Program-made: the position numbers and the translations under genes
Source: Halorubrum sp. CBA1229
GTDB taxonomy: Archaea > Halobacteriota > Halobacteria > Halobacteriales > Haloferacaceae
Direction of reading: 5' to 3'
Assembly: GCF_003721435.2 (NCBI RefSeq)
Contig: NZ_CP054586.1
Coordinates: 186,001 to 250,000, forward strand
DNA: 64,000 nucleotides
Part shown: piece after piece, positions 8,823 through 16,500 of the stretch
How positions within the stretch are numbered: position 1 is the first letter of the stretch
Layout of the letters: each line of letters starts with the position of its first letter
Notes under the pieces: generated by a model
Database searches by the model: none
Seen by the model: only the letters and a program-made list of their open reading frames with translations
What the model was told of the DNA's origin: nothing

Positions 8823-8865
8823 ATTAACCAACAGTCTCCGATATAGATGGCTTCTGTTGGTTAAT
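8823..8865. repeat. Fixed-spacing inverted repeat, copy 1 of 6
   Basis: Perfect 12-bp arms ATTAACCAACAG (8823-8834) and CTGTTGGTTAAT (8854-8865) with 19 bases between. The TTAACCAACA to TGTTGGTTAA core spans 41 bp. It lies after the gene at 7934, between + and - strand genes. Confidence 0.8.
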
Positions 8866-8878
8866 ACGGTGAGTACCC

Positions 8879-9067
8879 TCAAGTCCGACGGCAGTCACGG
8901 CGGGCGTTCATTCGGCAGGGTTCGCAGCGGCTTGCCGCCACAAATCGGGGCGGGAACAGGGGTAGTGAGTAACGAACCGTAACATCGTCGAGTCCGGAAA
9001 CGTCACGCCGACCACGGCACGGACGCATCACCAGACGCTCGATGAACTCGCTGTCTAGACGGGCCAA
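8879..9067 (-). CDS. Small Cys/Arg-rich protein (62 aa)
   Basis: A 62-residue frame ending CEPCRMNARRDCRRT with four cysteines overall, suggesting a small metal-binding protein. Its start overlaps the end of the gene at 9055 by 13 bases, which suggests translational coupling in one operon with it and the wHTH gene at 9561. Function unknown. Confidence 0.45.
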   Translation of the reverse strand: MARLDSEFIERLVMRPCRGRRDVSGLDDVTVRYSLPLFPPRFVAASRCEPCRMNARRDCRRT

Positions 9068-9543
9068 GTAGGGAGCGAGGGCGCTCCATTACTCCAGTGA
9101 ATCGCATCTAGCGCGGGCGGAAACTGCTGTAGTCGGTCATCGAGGACGGCGAGTGGATGCGCATCGAGAAACGTCGCCTCGTGGCGATCAACCGGCGTGT
9201 CTTCGTGATTGAGTTGGATGTGACAAGGCCCAAGGTCCGGATGATCGGCGTCCTGGTGGAAGCCGAGCATCAGATTTCGGTCCGGTTCGACCCAGTTGAT
9301 GCGGTAGTATTCGCGGTCGACGCCGGCGGGGTACCAGAAGCGAATCTCCAATCGTGCTGTCGCCGCGTCGTACGAGTCACTCAGGAACGTCGTCGGATCG
9401 ACATCCGCGATGACGTAGCGGGGTCGGCGTCGAGACGGACGATAGCGGACCTCTTCACACCCCGGCTGGTTCGTCAATCGGTCGTGAACGTCGCGGAGGA
9501 GGGTCCGCTGTGTATAGCGGTCGCGACCGGCAAGAAAGATCAT
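9055..9543 (-). CDS. Conserved haloarchaeal protein, TumE-like partner of a wHTH regulator
   Basis: A 162-residue protein with alternating beta strands and a conserved-looking core (FWYPAGVDREYYRINWVEP, GFHQDADHPDLGPCHIQ). The His/Asp-rich strand pattern resembles the TumE (DUF6516-like) toxin fold, and its upstream neighbour is a wHTH protein of the type that often accompanies such genes. Start ATG 9543 lies 17 bases after the wHTH stop. The toxin call is inference from layout and weak fold resemblance. Confidence 0.5.
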   Translation of the reverse strand: MIFLAGRDRYTQRTLLRDVHDRLTNQPGCEEVRYRPSRRRPRYVIADVDPTTFLSDSYDAATARLEIRFWYPAGVDREYYRINWVEPDRNLMLGFHQDADHPDLGPCHIQLNHEDTPVDRHEATFLDAHPLAVLDDRLQQFPPALDAIHWSNGAPSLPTWPV

Positions 9544-9560
9544 TCTGTGAGAGAGGAGGA

Positions 9561-10112
9561 TTAGCTCGTGGCGCGGTCAGCAACGTCGATCATCTGCTCG
9601 CGGGCGGCTTCAACGTCGGAGTAGAGTTCCAGTGCGTGCTTGATGAGGCGGCGATCCTCCTCGTTCTCGCGCCAGAACGCGATGACGTCGCGGCGGTCCC
9701 GGAGCTCCGCACTTGTGAGGTCGCCGTCGGCGAGCGACTGTTCGAGCTCCTCCCACGTCTCGACGTCGTAGGTCGCCTGCCACTCCTCGATCTCCTCTGT
9801 AATCGCGGCCAATTCACTCCGCAGCTCCTCGCGGGTGTTTTCCTCGATGAGCGTGCGGATCTCCTCGAAGAGCAGGCGCGTGTAGTCCGGCTGGTAGCGC
9901 GTGGTCTCGCCGGCCTCGACGCGACGCAACTGGCCCTGGTCGACGAGATCCTGAAGTTCCTCGTTGGTCGTACTCCAAGCGGCGTCGGCCTGCTCGCTGA
10001 TCCAGTTGACCGACCGCGGTTCGCGAAGTGACTCGGCGACCGCCCGAATGCGGTCGCGGGCGCTCATCGACTCAGTCCACGATTGGACCCCATCTCGCGG
10101 GGATTCGGTCAT
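9561..10112 (-). CDS. Winged-helix ArsR-like regulator (DUF7342-type)
   Basis: A 183-residue regulator. Residues 15-80 form a winged helix (RIRAVAESLREPRSVNWI, TTNEELQDLVDQGQLRRVE), followed by a long helical tail (TRLLFEEIRTLIEENTREEL) probably used for dimerisation. The architecture matches the gene at 31830. The frame is open to 10316, but ATG 10112 is preferred because GAGGTG precedes it and family similarity begins there. It heads a minus-strand operon with 9055 and 8879 and could act as antitoxin/autorepressor. Confidence 0.65.
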   Translation of the reverse strand: MTESPRDGVQSWTESMSARDRIRAVAESLREPRSVNWISEQADAAWSTTNEELQDLVDQGQLRRVEAGETTRYQPDYTRLLFEEIRTLIEENTREELRSELAAITEEIEEWQATYDVETWEELEQSLADGDLTSAELRDRRDVIAFWRENEEDRRLIKHALELYSDVEAAREQMIDVADRATS

Positions 10113-10236
10113 GGGTGGCACCTCTTGGGACAGTGTTCTCGCCCCGCTCTCATATATGTTTGTACTGTCTCGCATAATCAAGAGTGAGATGCGAGCGAAG
10201 GCGTCCGGAGGTTGAAATGCGATACCGACAGAAGTT

Positions 10237-10389
10237 ATGCGCCAACCGATGTACGACCGATATTCTGACGTTGAGGAACTACGGCCGACCGGCGAGACAT
10301 CCCACATCCCGGACACGATGCTGGACGACGGGTGTGAGAGTGACCTCCTGGCGCCAACGCGTCGCGACGAGCACTGGTGGCGACGCTGA
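10237..10389 (+). CDS. Small conserved-looking protein (50 aa)
   Basis: A 50-residue frame, MRQPMYDRYSDVEELRPTG, continuing with an acidic stretch and ending RRDEHWWRR. Acidic composition and aromatic content look coding. No function is known. It is followed 28 bases later by hairpin leader copy 2. Confidence 0.45.
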   Translation: MRQPMYDRYSDVEELRPTGETSHIPDTMLDDGCESDLLAPTRRDEHWWRR

Positions 10390-10416
10390 TGCGCCGACGA
10401 CAGTCTCGTAAGGAGT

Positions 10417-10444
10417 CTTTCTGCGCCGGCGAGTGGTGAGGCGC
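10417..10444 (+). promoter_or_regulatory. Hairpin leader copy 2
   Basis: TCTTTCT, then stem GCGCC (10423-10427) / GGCGC (10440-10444), loop GGCGAGTGGTGA. It ends 5 bases before ATG 10450. Confidence 0.55.
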
Positions 10445-10449
10445 TTCAA

Positions 10450-10638
10450 ATGGACCCACGCAACACGCCCGGATATCGACTGCATCGGTCACTCACCAAT
10501 CTCAGGCGCATCGAGACGGCCGGACTCGACGACGCAGATCAAGAGCGGATCGAGGCAGCGAAGACACTCCTCCAGAACGTGAGTCTGCTCACCCAACCGC
10601 AACACAGTGGAGACGGCGATGCGCAGATCGAGCCTTGA
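10450..10638 (+). CDS. Small helical protein (62 aa), unknown
   Basis: A 62-residue protein predicted to be mostly helical (GYRLHRSLTNLRRIETAGL, DQERIEAAKTLLQNVSLL) with an acidic tail. It follows hairpin leader copy 2 directly, which supports that it is expressed. Function unknown. Confidence 0.55.
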   Translation: MDPRNTPGYRLHRSLTNLRRIETAGLDDADQERIEAAKTLLQNVSLLTQPQHSGDGDAQIEP

Positions 10639-10681
10639 ATGGCATCGCAGCCCAGAATCCGGATATCTCACTCCGGAGGCT

Positions 10682-10720
10682 GTTTATTTCCCCCCAGAAG
10701 GGGTGCGGGGAGAGATCCCC
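10682..10720 (+). promoter_or_regulatory. Hairpin leader copy 3 (before a gene interrupted by TnpB)
   Basis: TGTTTATTT, then CCCC (10690-10693) and GGGG (10707-10710) around loop CCAGAAGGGGTGC. A second hairpin GGGGA-gaga-TCCCC (10707-10720) uses the same right arm, so the two are mutually exclusive. Confidence 0.65.
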
Positions 10721-10730
10721 GAGGACACAG

Positions 10731-10772
10731 ATGAACCACCTCACTGAACAATTCCATATTCCCAAGGAGTAA
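10731..10772 (+). pseudogene. 5' fragment of a gene interrupted by the TnpB element
   Basis: ATG 10731 lies ten bases after leader copy 3 and opens a frame MNHLTEQFHIPKE that stops at once. The position exactly where a leader-driven gene should begin, and a coding-like 3' remnant beyond TnpB (12117-12209), suggest the original gene was split by the transposon. The fragment is too short for a family call. Confidence 0.4.
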
Positions 10773-10791
10773 CAACAAAGGTGAATCACAG

Positions 10792-12063
10792 ATGGACGAC
10801 GCGCTACGACGCACGGTACGAATCAAACTTGACGTACCCAGAGAATGTCGTGGCGATCTCCATCAGACCAAGACCCAATTCCTCCACTGTGCTAACCGAA
10901 CGAGCGAGTGGGCCTGGCGGTACGACGACGACTGTATCACCAGCAAGAGCAGAGCTGAAGAGGCCCTGTATGACGAGTTACGGGAGGAAACCGAACTCAC
11001 CGCTAATCTCGTTCAGAAAGGTATTCGTCGTGCTATCGCAGCCGTCAGGGCCGGCGTCGAGAAATTGACGCAAGGTGAGAAGACCAGCCAACCCATATTC
11101 GACTCGTGGAGCATCGTGTACGACAAACGCTCCGCGACGTTCAACGACGACCACGCTACCCTCTCGACGCCGAATGGCAGAGTCACCGCCGAATACGTGC
11201 TTCCACCCGAAAATGAGCGAGAGAACACACCGTTCGGACGGTACTACGAGAGTGACAGCTGGAATGCGTCGAGTGCCACGCTCCAGTACGACGAGGATGA
11301 GGACACGTTCTACCTACACGTCACGCTGAAAAGGTCCGACTACAGAAGTGACGGAACGGAACGCCAGGAAAGCCAGTCAGGTGATGATAGCCCTGAGAAC
11401 GGAGTGGTTCTCGGCGTGGACTTGAACGTGACTGGCGCGTTCGCCGTCACCTCCACAGGCGAGTTCATCGGCAGTGCAGACCTCCTCACCCACAAGCGCA
11501 ATCAGTACGAGCAACGCCGCGCCAAACTACAACAGACGGGTACACGGTCGGCTCACCTCACGATCCAGTCCATTGGTAGTCAGTTCAGCGAGTGGACAGT
11601 AGACTGGCTCCACAACCGCGCCAACGACCTCATCGAAGAAGCCCGTGACGCGAAGGTAGACGGGATTATTTTCGAGGATCTTACTCATATCCGCGAGCGT
11701 ATTGCGAACGGCAGCAAGTTCCAGCAGTGGGCCTACGCGAAGTTCGTGGAACTCGTTGAGTACAAGGTCGAGTCCACTGAGTTGTTCGTGGACTTCGTGA
11801 ATCCAGCGTACACGAGCCAGCGTTGCTCATATTGTGGGTGTACCCACGAGGATAATCGCGACGACAAGCAGTTCGAGTGCCAGTCATGTGGGTATGAGGT
11901 GAACGCGGATTACAACGCGGCCAAGAACATTGCAAACCGATACTGCAAGTATATCCATCGCGGGCAGAAGTCTCGCGGTGGATGGGCCACCAGTCAACTG
12001 GCCCTGAAGTCAGGGACGCTGAACGTGAATGGTGAATACACACCTTCCGCCGTGCGCAGATAG
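10792..12063 (+). CDS. tnpB: TnpB-family RNA-guided nuclease (IS200/IS605, IS1341-type)
   Basis: A 423-residue TnpB, the programmable nuclease of IS200/IS605-family elements and ancestor of Cas12. The RuvC-like catalytic residues are present: Asp210 (GVDLN), Glu295 (FEDL) and Asp373 (NADYNAAKNIA). A zinc ribbon with CSYC and CQSC lies between the last two. All three acidic residues and the zinc ribbon are intact, so the protein may be active. No tnpA is adjacent, so the element is not autonomous. The guide (omega) RNA is expected to overlap the 3' end of the gene and the right end of the element. Confidence 0.93.
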   Translation: MDDALRRTVRIKLDVPRECRGDLHQTKTQFLHCANRTSEWAWRYDDDCITSKSRAEEALYDELREETELTANLVQKGIRRAIAAVRAGVEKLTQGEKTSQPIFDSWSIVYDKRSATFNDDHATLSTPNGRVTAEYVLPPENERENTPFGRYYESDSWNASSATLQYDEDEDTFYLHVTLKRSDYRSDGTERQESQSGDDSPENGVVLGVDLNVTGAFAVTSTGEFIGSADLLTHKRNQYEQRRAKLQQTGTRSAHLTIQSIGSQFSEWTVDWLHNRANDLIEEARDAKVDGIIFEDLTHIRERIANGSKFQQWAYAKFVELVEYKVESTELFVDFVNPAYTSQRCSYCGCTHEDNRDDKQFECQSCGYEVNADYNAAKNIANRYCKYIHRGQKSRGGWATSQLALKSGTLNVNGEYTPSAVRR

Positions 12064-12116
12064 AGCGGGAGTCCACTGACAAGTCTCAGGGCTAGACCCA
12101 GAGACGGTTGACTAAG
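12064..12116 (+). other. Putative right end of the TnpB element / omega-RNA 3' part
   Basis: The stretch between the tnpB stop and the resumed coding-like frame contains GAGCGGGAGTCCACTGAC and related short pairings, as in right ends of haloarchaeal IS1341-type elements. By analogy with known TnpB systems the guide segment would be the flanking DNA just after it. The exact end cannot be fixed from one copy. Confidence 0.35.
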
Positions 12117-12209
12117 TGTCGCTTTCCCATCCTGCCAAAACGGTACGTCGTTCGCGACGGCGAAGTCCTCCACACGGACCTCAGTTCCCCCGAACCGATC
12201 GACGAGTAG
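12117..12209 (+). pseudogene. 3' remnant of the gene interrupted by TnpB
   Basis: After the element a frame reads CRFPILPKRYVVRDGEVLHT and ends TDLSSPEPIDE at TAG 12207-12209. Composition is clearly coding and acidic, but there is no start. It is probably the tail of the gene whose start is at 10731. Confidence 0.4.
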
Positions 12210-12213
12210 CGTT

Positions 12214-12261
12214 GTTCATCCCCCGGAAGGGGTGCGGGGCGATCCAGTCGTGAGTCGCCCC
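12214..12261 (+). promoter_or_regulatory. Hairpin leader copy 4
   Basis: TTCATC, then CCCC (12221-12224) / GGGG (12236-12239), loop GGAAGGGGTGC. GCCCC at 12257-12261 can pair instead with GGGGC 12236-12240. ATG 12278 follows 16 bases later. Confidence 0.65.
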
Positions 12262-12277
12262 GTGAGGTGACTGCTCG

Positions 12278-12940
12278 ATGGGACACCGCGCACTCGTTGC
12301 GTATGAACGCACAGACGGACAGTACACGCTCCACTACAGTCATTGGGGCGCAGCGAACCTGAAGCTCAAACACCGAATCTCGGCTGAGTCGCCGTTCGGT
12401 GGCGACGACACCGACTCCAAGTGGGCGAAACAGCTGCTGGCGGAACTGGCCGATGGCCTCGAGGCAGATGCCGTCGACGGCTACCTCGCCGGCGAGGATC
12501 GACCGTCGACGGTCGTCGAGCCGAAGCCCCGCGCCACCGGGCTCACCCTCGACGAGATCGTCGCTGACCATCTCGACTACCTCCACCACGAGGCGTTCTT
12601 CGTGGTGTCGACGACGTTCGAGGTGACCGCCTATCGGACGCTGTGGTTCGGGCTCCAGTACGACTCGGAGACGGTCGAACAGGGAGAGACGGTCGGGAAC
12701 GGCGCGCTCGCGACGGTGCGCTGGTACGACGGCGAACCGGTCGGCGACGGCCACCTGCAGGGCCAGTTCGCGGCCCTCAAAGACGTCGTCGGCGATATGC
12801 TCGACAAGGGCGTCTTCACGCCGTCGACGGCGAGACAGTACCTGAAACGGAAGCTGGCCGAGCGAGTTGGAGACCGACAGGAGCTGCTCATTCCGACCGG
12901 AGAGTCACCCTTCGAGAAGGCGAGCCTGAACCACTCCTAG
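12278..12940 (+). CDS. Haloarchaeal DUF6735-type protein
   Basis: A 220-residue protein beginning MGHRALVAYERTDGQYTLHY, SHWGAANLKLKHRI, which I associate with the haloarchaeal DUF6735 family. Its function is unknown. The protein has a mixed alpha/beta composition without membrane segments or cysteine clusters. It is preceded by hairpin leader copy 4 and followed by copy 5. Confidence 0.6.
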   Translation: MGHRALVAYERTDGQYTLHYSHWGAANLKLKHRISAESPFGGDDTDSKWAKQLLAELADGLEADAVDGYLAGEDRPSTVVEPKPRATGLTLDEIVADHLDYLHHEAFFVVSTTFEVTAYRTLWFGLQYDSETVEQGETVGNGALATVRWYDGEPVGDGHLQGQFAALKDVVGDMLDKGVFTPSTARQYLKRKLAERVGDRQELLIPTGESPFEKASLNHS

Positions 12941-12965
12941 TTCGATCTGCTTCGTGGCAGGTCCT

Positions 12966-12995
12966 GTTTTTCAGGGGTCAGAATGGGTGATCCCC
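12966..12995 (+). promoter_or_regulatory. Hairpin leader copy 5 (arms reversed)
   Basis: GTTTTTCA, then GGGGTCA (12974-12980) pairs with TGATCCCC (12988-12995) with one bulged T, loop GAATGGG. The G-rich arm is here on the left and the C-rich arm on the right, the opposite of most copies, so the pairing is kept but the bases are swapped. ATG 13015 follows 19 bases later. Confidence 0.6.
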
Positions 12996-13014
12996 GCCAT
13001 AGGCTCGTGATTCG

Positions 13015-13431
13015 ATGACCTCAGACGACGACCCGTTTCACGACTGCGAGTTGGATTCCGAGGCGATCCTCGGAACACACACGTTCGAAGACGTCCTGTT
13101 CACCGATGAGACGGAAACCCCGGTGAACGTGCTCACCGGCGAGACACCGGCGCATTCGCAAGCAACCGTCGAGGAAGCGAAAGAGTTCGCTGCGAGTATC
13201 GACACGGAGACGCCCCAAATCGCGCTCCCCGCATCCGTCGAGTCGCAGGTCGAAACACAGAGCAAGCCCTACACGGCGGCCGCGTTCTTCCACTTCAAGG
13301 CGACAGGCTCGCTCGCACGCCACCGTGCTTACCACGCCGCCTACGAGTCGGACGCGTTCGCGGTCGACTTCGAGGCCGACTACGAATCGGGCGACCTGAC
13401 CATCACTGTCGAACGAGCGGACGCATCCTGA
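13015..13431 (+). CDS. Acidic protein of unknown function (138 aa)
   Basis: A 138-residue acidic protein not recognised. An N-terminal part rich in Asp/Glu (DDDPFHDCELDSEAILG) precedes a C-terminal alpha/beta region (AAAFFHFKATGSLARHRAYH). It has its own hairpin leader and shares direction with its neighbours. Confidence 0.55.
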   Translation: MTSDDDPFHDCELDSEAILGTHTFEDVLFTDETETPVNVLTGETPAHSQATVEEAKEFAASIDTETPQIALPASVESQVETQSKPYTAAAFFHFKATGSLARHRAYHAAYESDAFAVDFEADYESGDLTITVERADAS

Positions 13432-13452
13432 GAATCCGCCGTCACGAGGAGA

Positions 13453-13485
13453 GTTTTTTCGAGCGCCGGCGATGGGTGCCGGCGC
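13453..13485 (+). promoter_or_regulatory. Hairpin leader copy 6
   Basis: GTTTTTTC, then a perfect 7-bp stem GCGCCGG (13463-13469) / CCGGCGC (13479-13485) around loop CGATGGGTG. It is among the clearest copies; the stem bases are unlike those of the CCCC/GGGG type. ATG 13537 is 51 bases downstream. Confidence 0.7.
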
Positions 13486-13536
13486 AGCTGGAGCGAGCAA
13501 CGACACCCGGTGCGTCGGCGTTTCGAGGTGTTCGAG

Positions 13537-14028
13537 ATGCACATGGTGATTTACGCACTGGTAGAGGCATCGACGCACGACGACGCGCTGGCCACCGGAA
13601 AGACGGTGTTCGACCGCCTGGTCGGCGCGGACCCACACGCCGGCGCCGTCTTCGATTACTATGTGACCTTCGATGAGGAGGACACGTCCGTTGCGGGAAA
13701 GGCGCGATGGGGTGAGCTCCCAACTGCAGCCCCCGTCGACTCTGATGACGGCGAAGACCTGCTTGAGCGTGGCTGGGAGGCGACGAAGGAGGAATTCGAG
13801 CGTAATCTCGACCGGGTGAAAGAGGCCATCGAGGAGCTCTCCGACGAGGAGATCATGCGCGACGAGGACCTCGCCCGGCACGCCTTCCATAAGGTCGGTG
13901 CGTACGACGGCCCGACGATCTTCCTGTACACCGAACACGGCACCGGCATTCGCCACCGTGGACAACTGGATCGACTCCTCGAGGAGAGTGAAGAGCTGTG
14001 GATCGTACCCGCTGACGTCCACTTCTGA
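13537..14028 (+). CDS. Haloarchaeal protein of unknown function (163 aa)
   Basis: A 163-residue alpha/beta protein starting MHMVIYALVEASTHDDALAT, with a helical middle (EEFERNLDRVKEAIEELSDE) and a C-terminal IFLYTEHGTGIRHRGQLD segment. The frame is open upstream to 13510, but ATG 13537 starts the beta strand that looks like the true N-terminus. The next gene starts three bases after its stop, indicating a two-gene unit. Confidence 0.6.
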   Translation: MHMVIYALVEASTHDDALATGKTVFDRLVGADPHAGAVFDYYVTFDEEDTSVAGKARWGELPTAAPVDSDDGEDLLERGWEATKEEFERNLDRVKEAIEELSDEEIMRDEDLARHAFHKVGAYDGPTIFLYTEHGTGIRHRGQLDRLLEESEELWIVPADVHF

Positions 14029-14031
14029 ATA

Positions 14032-14397
14032 ATGCCTCCCATCACCAATTGGCGACGCGAGAGCCGCTCGCCGACACTCGCGTATCGGAACACCGAGACC
14101 GGTGCGCGAGCCGTCCTGCATCGTGCGCCGGACTCCTACCGGTACAAGTGGCGTGGGGCAATTCTCGTCGACGGCTACCCGGTCTGGTCGCGAGGGTACG
14201 AGACGAAGGATGCGACATCGTTCCGTGACGAGCTCCGGGAGCGGCCCGCACCGGACCTCAACTGCCCGGAGTGTCCGAACAACGACGTTCGCGTCGGCGA
14301 GAAGGCGGCAGACGGGGCGAAAGTCCAGCAGTGGTACGACTGCCCCGACTGTGGATACGAAGCCCCCTCACGCATCGTCTACGGCGCCGAGCGGTGA
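14032..14397 (+). CDS. Zinc-ribbon protein (121 aa)
   Basis: A 121-residue protein with a beta-rich N-terminal half and a C-terminal zinc ribbon, CPECPNNDVR and CPDCGYE (about residues 81-113). It starts three bases after the previous stop, so it is probably translationally coupled to it, and it has no hairpin leader of its own. DNA- or RNA-binding is possible but unproven. Confidence 0.6.
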   Translation: MPPITNWRRESRSPTLAYRNTETGARAVLHRAPDSYRYKWRGAILVDGYPVWSRGYETKDATSFRDELRERPAPDLNCPECPNNDVRVGEKAADGAKVQQWYDCPDCGYEAPSRIVYGAER

Positions 14398-14416
14398 GAG
14401 GGTGAGCGCCGGGCGC

Positions 14417-14460
14417 TGTTTTTCGGCCGGGCACGAGGTGGTGGCCCGGGACGACCGGGT
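14417..14460 (+). promoter_or_regulatory. Hairpin leader copy 7
   Basis: TGTTTTTC, then CCGGGC (14427-14432) / GCCCGG (14444-14449), loop ACGAGGTGGTG. CCGGGT at 14455-14460 can replace the left arm. ATG 14471 follows. Confidence 0.65.
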
Positions 14461-14470
14461 GAGTCAACCA

Positions 14471-14866
14471 ATGACCCTCGAAGTACTTGACCGACACAGC
14501 GAGGCACTGTTCGAGTTCCTCTGGTGCCCCGTCTGCGGGCAGGAGGTCTTCACTCACATCCCCTTCGAGGGGGTGTTCTGCAAGAACTGCAACACCCAGG
14601 TCGAACTCAAAGAATCCCGAGAGACGCGCGGCTACGAGGAGGCCGTGCTCGCCTGCTTCGATTCAAGCACGACATGGAACCTCCACGTCGACGAGAAACT
14701 GCGCCGCGACCTGCCTGATGGGTCGGCACGCGTGAAGATCCTCGGCGCACCGGGAGCCTACAAGGTCGACTGGTGGAGTCCAGAGCCGGGGGAGGACTGG
14801 GAACCTGTGGAGCGCGGCGAGTTCGACGACGTCGAGGAACCATCAGAGGTGTCCCACCTGGCGTAG
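14471..14866 (+). CDS. Zinc-ribbon protein starting MTLEVLDRHSEALFEFLWCP
   Basis: A 131-residue protein with an N-terminal zinc ribbon, CPVCGQE and CKNCNTQ (about residues 19-42), followed by an acidic alpha/beta region. The N-terminal sequence is typical of a small haloarchaeal plasmid family of unknown function. It lies directly behind leader copy 7. Confidence 0.6.
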   Translation: MTLEVLDRHSEALFEFLWCPVCGQEVFTHIPFEGVFCKNCNTQVELKESRETRGYEEAVLACFDSSTTWNLHVDEKLRRDLPDGSARVKILGAPGAYKVDWWSPEPGEDWEPVERGEFDDVEEPSEVSHLA

Positions 14867-15022
14867 TGAATTGTCTGTTGCGAGGTCGTAATCAGTAGTG
14901 GAGTCGTTAAGACTGACGCAAAACACCGTGGTTCTGCCCAAGATCTGAAGACGGGGTTCTATTGAGTAGAGTAGTGGTATTCGTAGAACTACTTGAGTAA
15001 CACATGGCCCACCCGTATTACG

Positions 15023-15055
15023 ATTCCGTAATTCCGGAATAACGGAATATAATTA
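15023..15055 (+). promoter_or_regulatory. Palindromic operator overlapping a TATA-like box
   Basis: Half-sites ATTCCGTAATTCC (15023-15035) and GGAATAACGGAAT (15036-15048) form a 26-bp palindrome with one mismatch. It runs into ATATAATTA (15047-15055), a TATA-like box about 26-34 bases before ATG 15081. The arrangement fits a repressor that blocks TBP. Confidence 0.65.
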
Positions 15056-15080
15056 CGCATGTGGTCGGGATACTGCCTCA

Positions 15081-16319
15081 ATGCGTGTTGCTGCGGCCTT
15101 CGACTGGGATGGGGTGCCACGCGCCCCGGTGCTGAAGTACTACCTGTACAAGGCCACCAAGGCAGTCGAGTTCTATCGGCCGATAATGTACCTCTTCTTT
15201 CTCGCACAGGGACTCGACTTCACCCAGATCGCAATCTTAGAGGTCATTTACAACCTGACCACGCTATTCGGAGAAATTCCGACAGGCTACGTCGGTGATC
15301 GAGTGGGGCGGCGCAACAGCCTGCTTATCGGGACGGTGCTCATCGCGGTAACGCTGCTGGGAATCGGACTTTCAAGTTCGTTCCTCACTCTTGCGGTCCT
15401 GTACGCATGCTGGTCGGCGGGCTACAACTTTCGGTCTGGCAGCGAGGATGCCTGGCTGTACGATACGCTCACAGACGAACTCTCTGAGGGTGAGTTTGCA
15501 CACGTTCGCGGCCGCGGAGAGTCAGCCTCGCTCGCGGTTGGGGCAGGCGCGGCCATCGTCGGTGGCTATCTGGGGAGCATCGACCTCTCGTACCCCTGGT
15601 TCGTCGCCGCTGTAGTTACCGGAGTCGGCGCGGTTGTGTTGTTGACACTCGACGATCCGGAGACGTACAAGCAGTCCGAAAGCGACGACCTGAGTTTCCG
15701 CCGAACCGTGGGTATCGTGAAGGAGGCGCTCTCCCAACGGAATCTTCGTGCGTTTATTCTCTACTACTACGTTCTTTACGCGGCAGTGACGTATCTGGTG
15801 TTCGTCTTCCTCCAGCCGATCTTCCGGACTGTTGTCGTTGACATCGGCATCGCGCCGGCACAGGTCGAATCGCTACTCGGGTGGTTCTATGCGGCCTACA
15901 GTCTGGTCGGTGCGGTACTCAGCTACTATACTGGCGCGATAAAGGAACGTGTAGGCGTCAAGACGTGGTTCGTCGTCCTACCGTTCCTCGTTGGAGCGGC
16001 TCTGGTCGGGATGTACTTCGTTCCGGTACTTGCACTACCGACGTTCCTCGTCGCTCGTGGGCTGTCGGACGTGACGCGATCGTTTGCCGGGCAGTACGTC
16101 AACAACCGGATCGAGACGCTCGGTCGGGCGACCGTTCTGAGTGCGATGGCGATGGTGAGCGGACTGGCCGTCGTCCCGTTCCAGCTCGGGAGTGGCGTCA
16201 TTTCCGATTACGTATCACCCCTGTTTGCGCTCGCAGCTGCAGGCGGTGTCCTCATCGTCGGCTCAGGTCTGCTTCTCCTCTGGGAAACACCAGTGAAAGA
16301 CGGTGTTCCTAACAGTTAG
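15081..16319 (+). CDS. Major facilitator superfamily transporter
   Basis: A 412-residue membrane carrier with about 12 hydrophobic segments. The loop between TM2 and TM3 has the MFS signature (GEIPTGYVGDRVGRRNSLL). A hydrophilic stretch after TM6 (about residues 195-215) separates the two halves. Substrate unknown; drug efflux is common among similar haloarchaeal carriers. A palindromic operator at 15023-15048 suggests tight control. It lacks a hairpin leader, unlike the surrounding small genes. Confidence 0.85.
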   Translation: MRVAAAFDWDGVPRAPVLKYYLYKATKAVEFYRPIMYLFFLAQGLDFTQIAILEVIYNLTTLFGEIPTGYVGDRVGRRNSLLIGTVLIAVTLLGIGLSSSFLTLAVLYACWSAGYNFRSGSEDAWLYDTLTDELSEGEFAHVRGRGESASLAVGAGAAIVGGYLGSIDLSYPWFVAAVVTGVGAVVLLTLDDPETYKQSESDDLSFRRTVGIVKEALSQRNLRAFILYYYVLYAAVTYLVFVFLQPIFRTVVVDIGIAPAQVESLLGWFYAAYSLVGAVLSYYTGAIKERVGVKTWFVVLPFLVGAALVGMYFVPVLALPTFLVARGLSDVTRSFAGQYVNNRIETLGRATVLSAMAMVSGLAVVPFQLGSGVISDYVSPLFALAAAGGVLIVGSGLLLLWETPVKDGVPNS

Positions 16320-16500
16320 CGACTCAAGTGGGGTATCAGGATGTCGGGCCGATAAACGGAGGGATGCACAGGTTGCTGCGTCCTCAACTATACTACGAGA
16401 TCATGACAAGCTATCTCCGCATCATTTTGTAGATATCTCGTTCCGTCTGGAAGCCTCTCGAAACTGGGGGTAGGGATTCCAGCTGGAGCACACGGCCACC

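Noticed and set aside
16320-16500. Possible small gene or RNA between the MFS and Mrr-like genes
   Set aside because: No frame, hairpin or repeat stands out in this 180-base gap between convergent genes.
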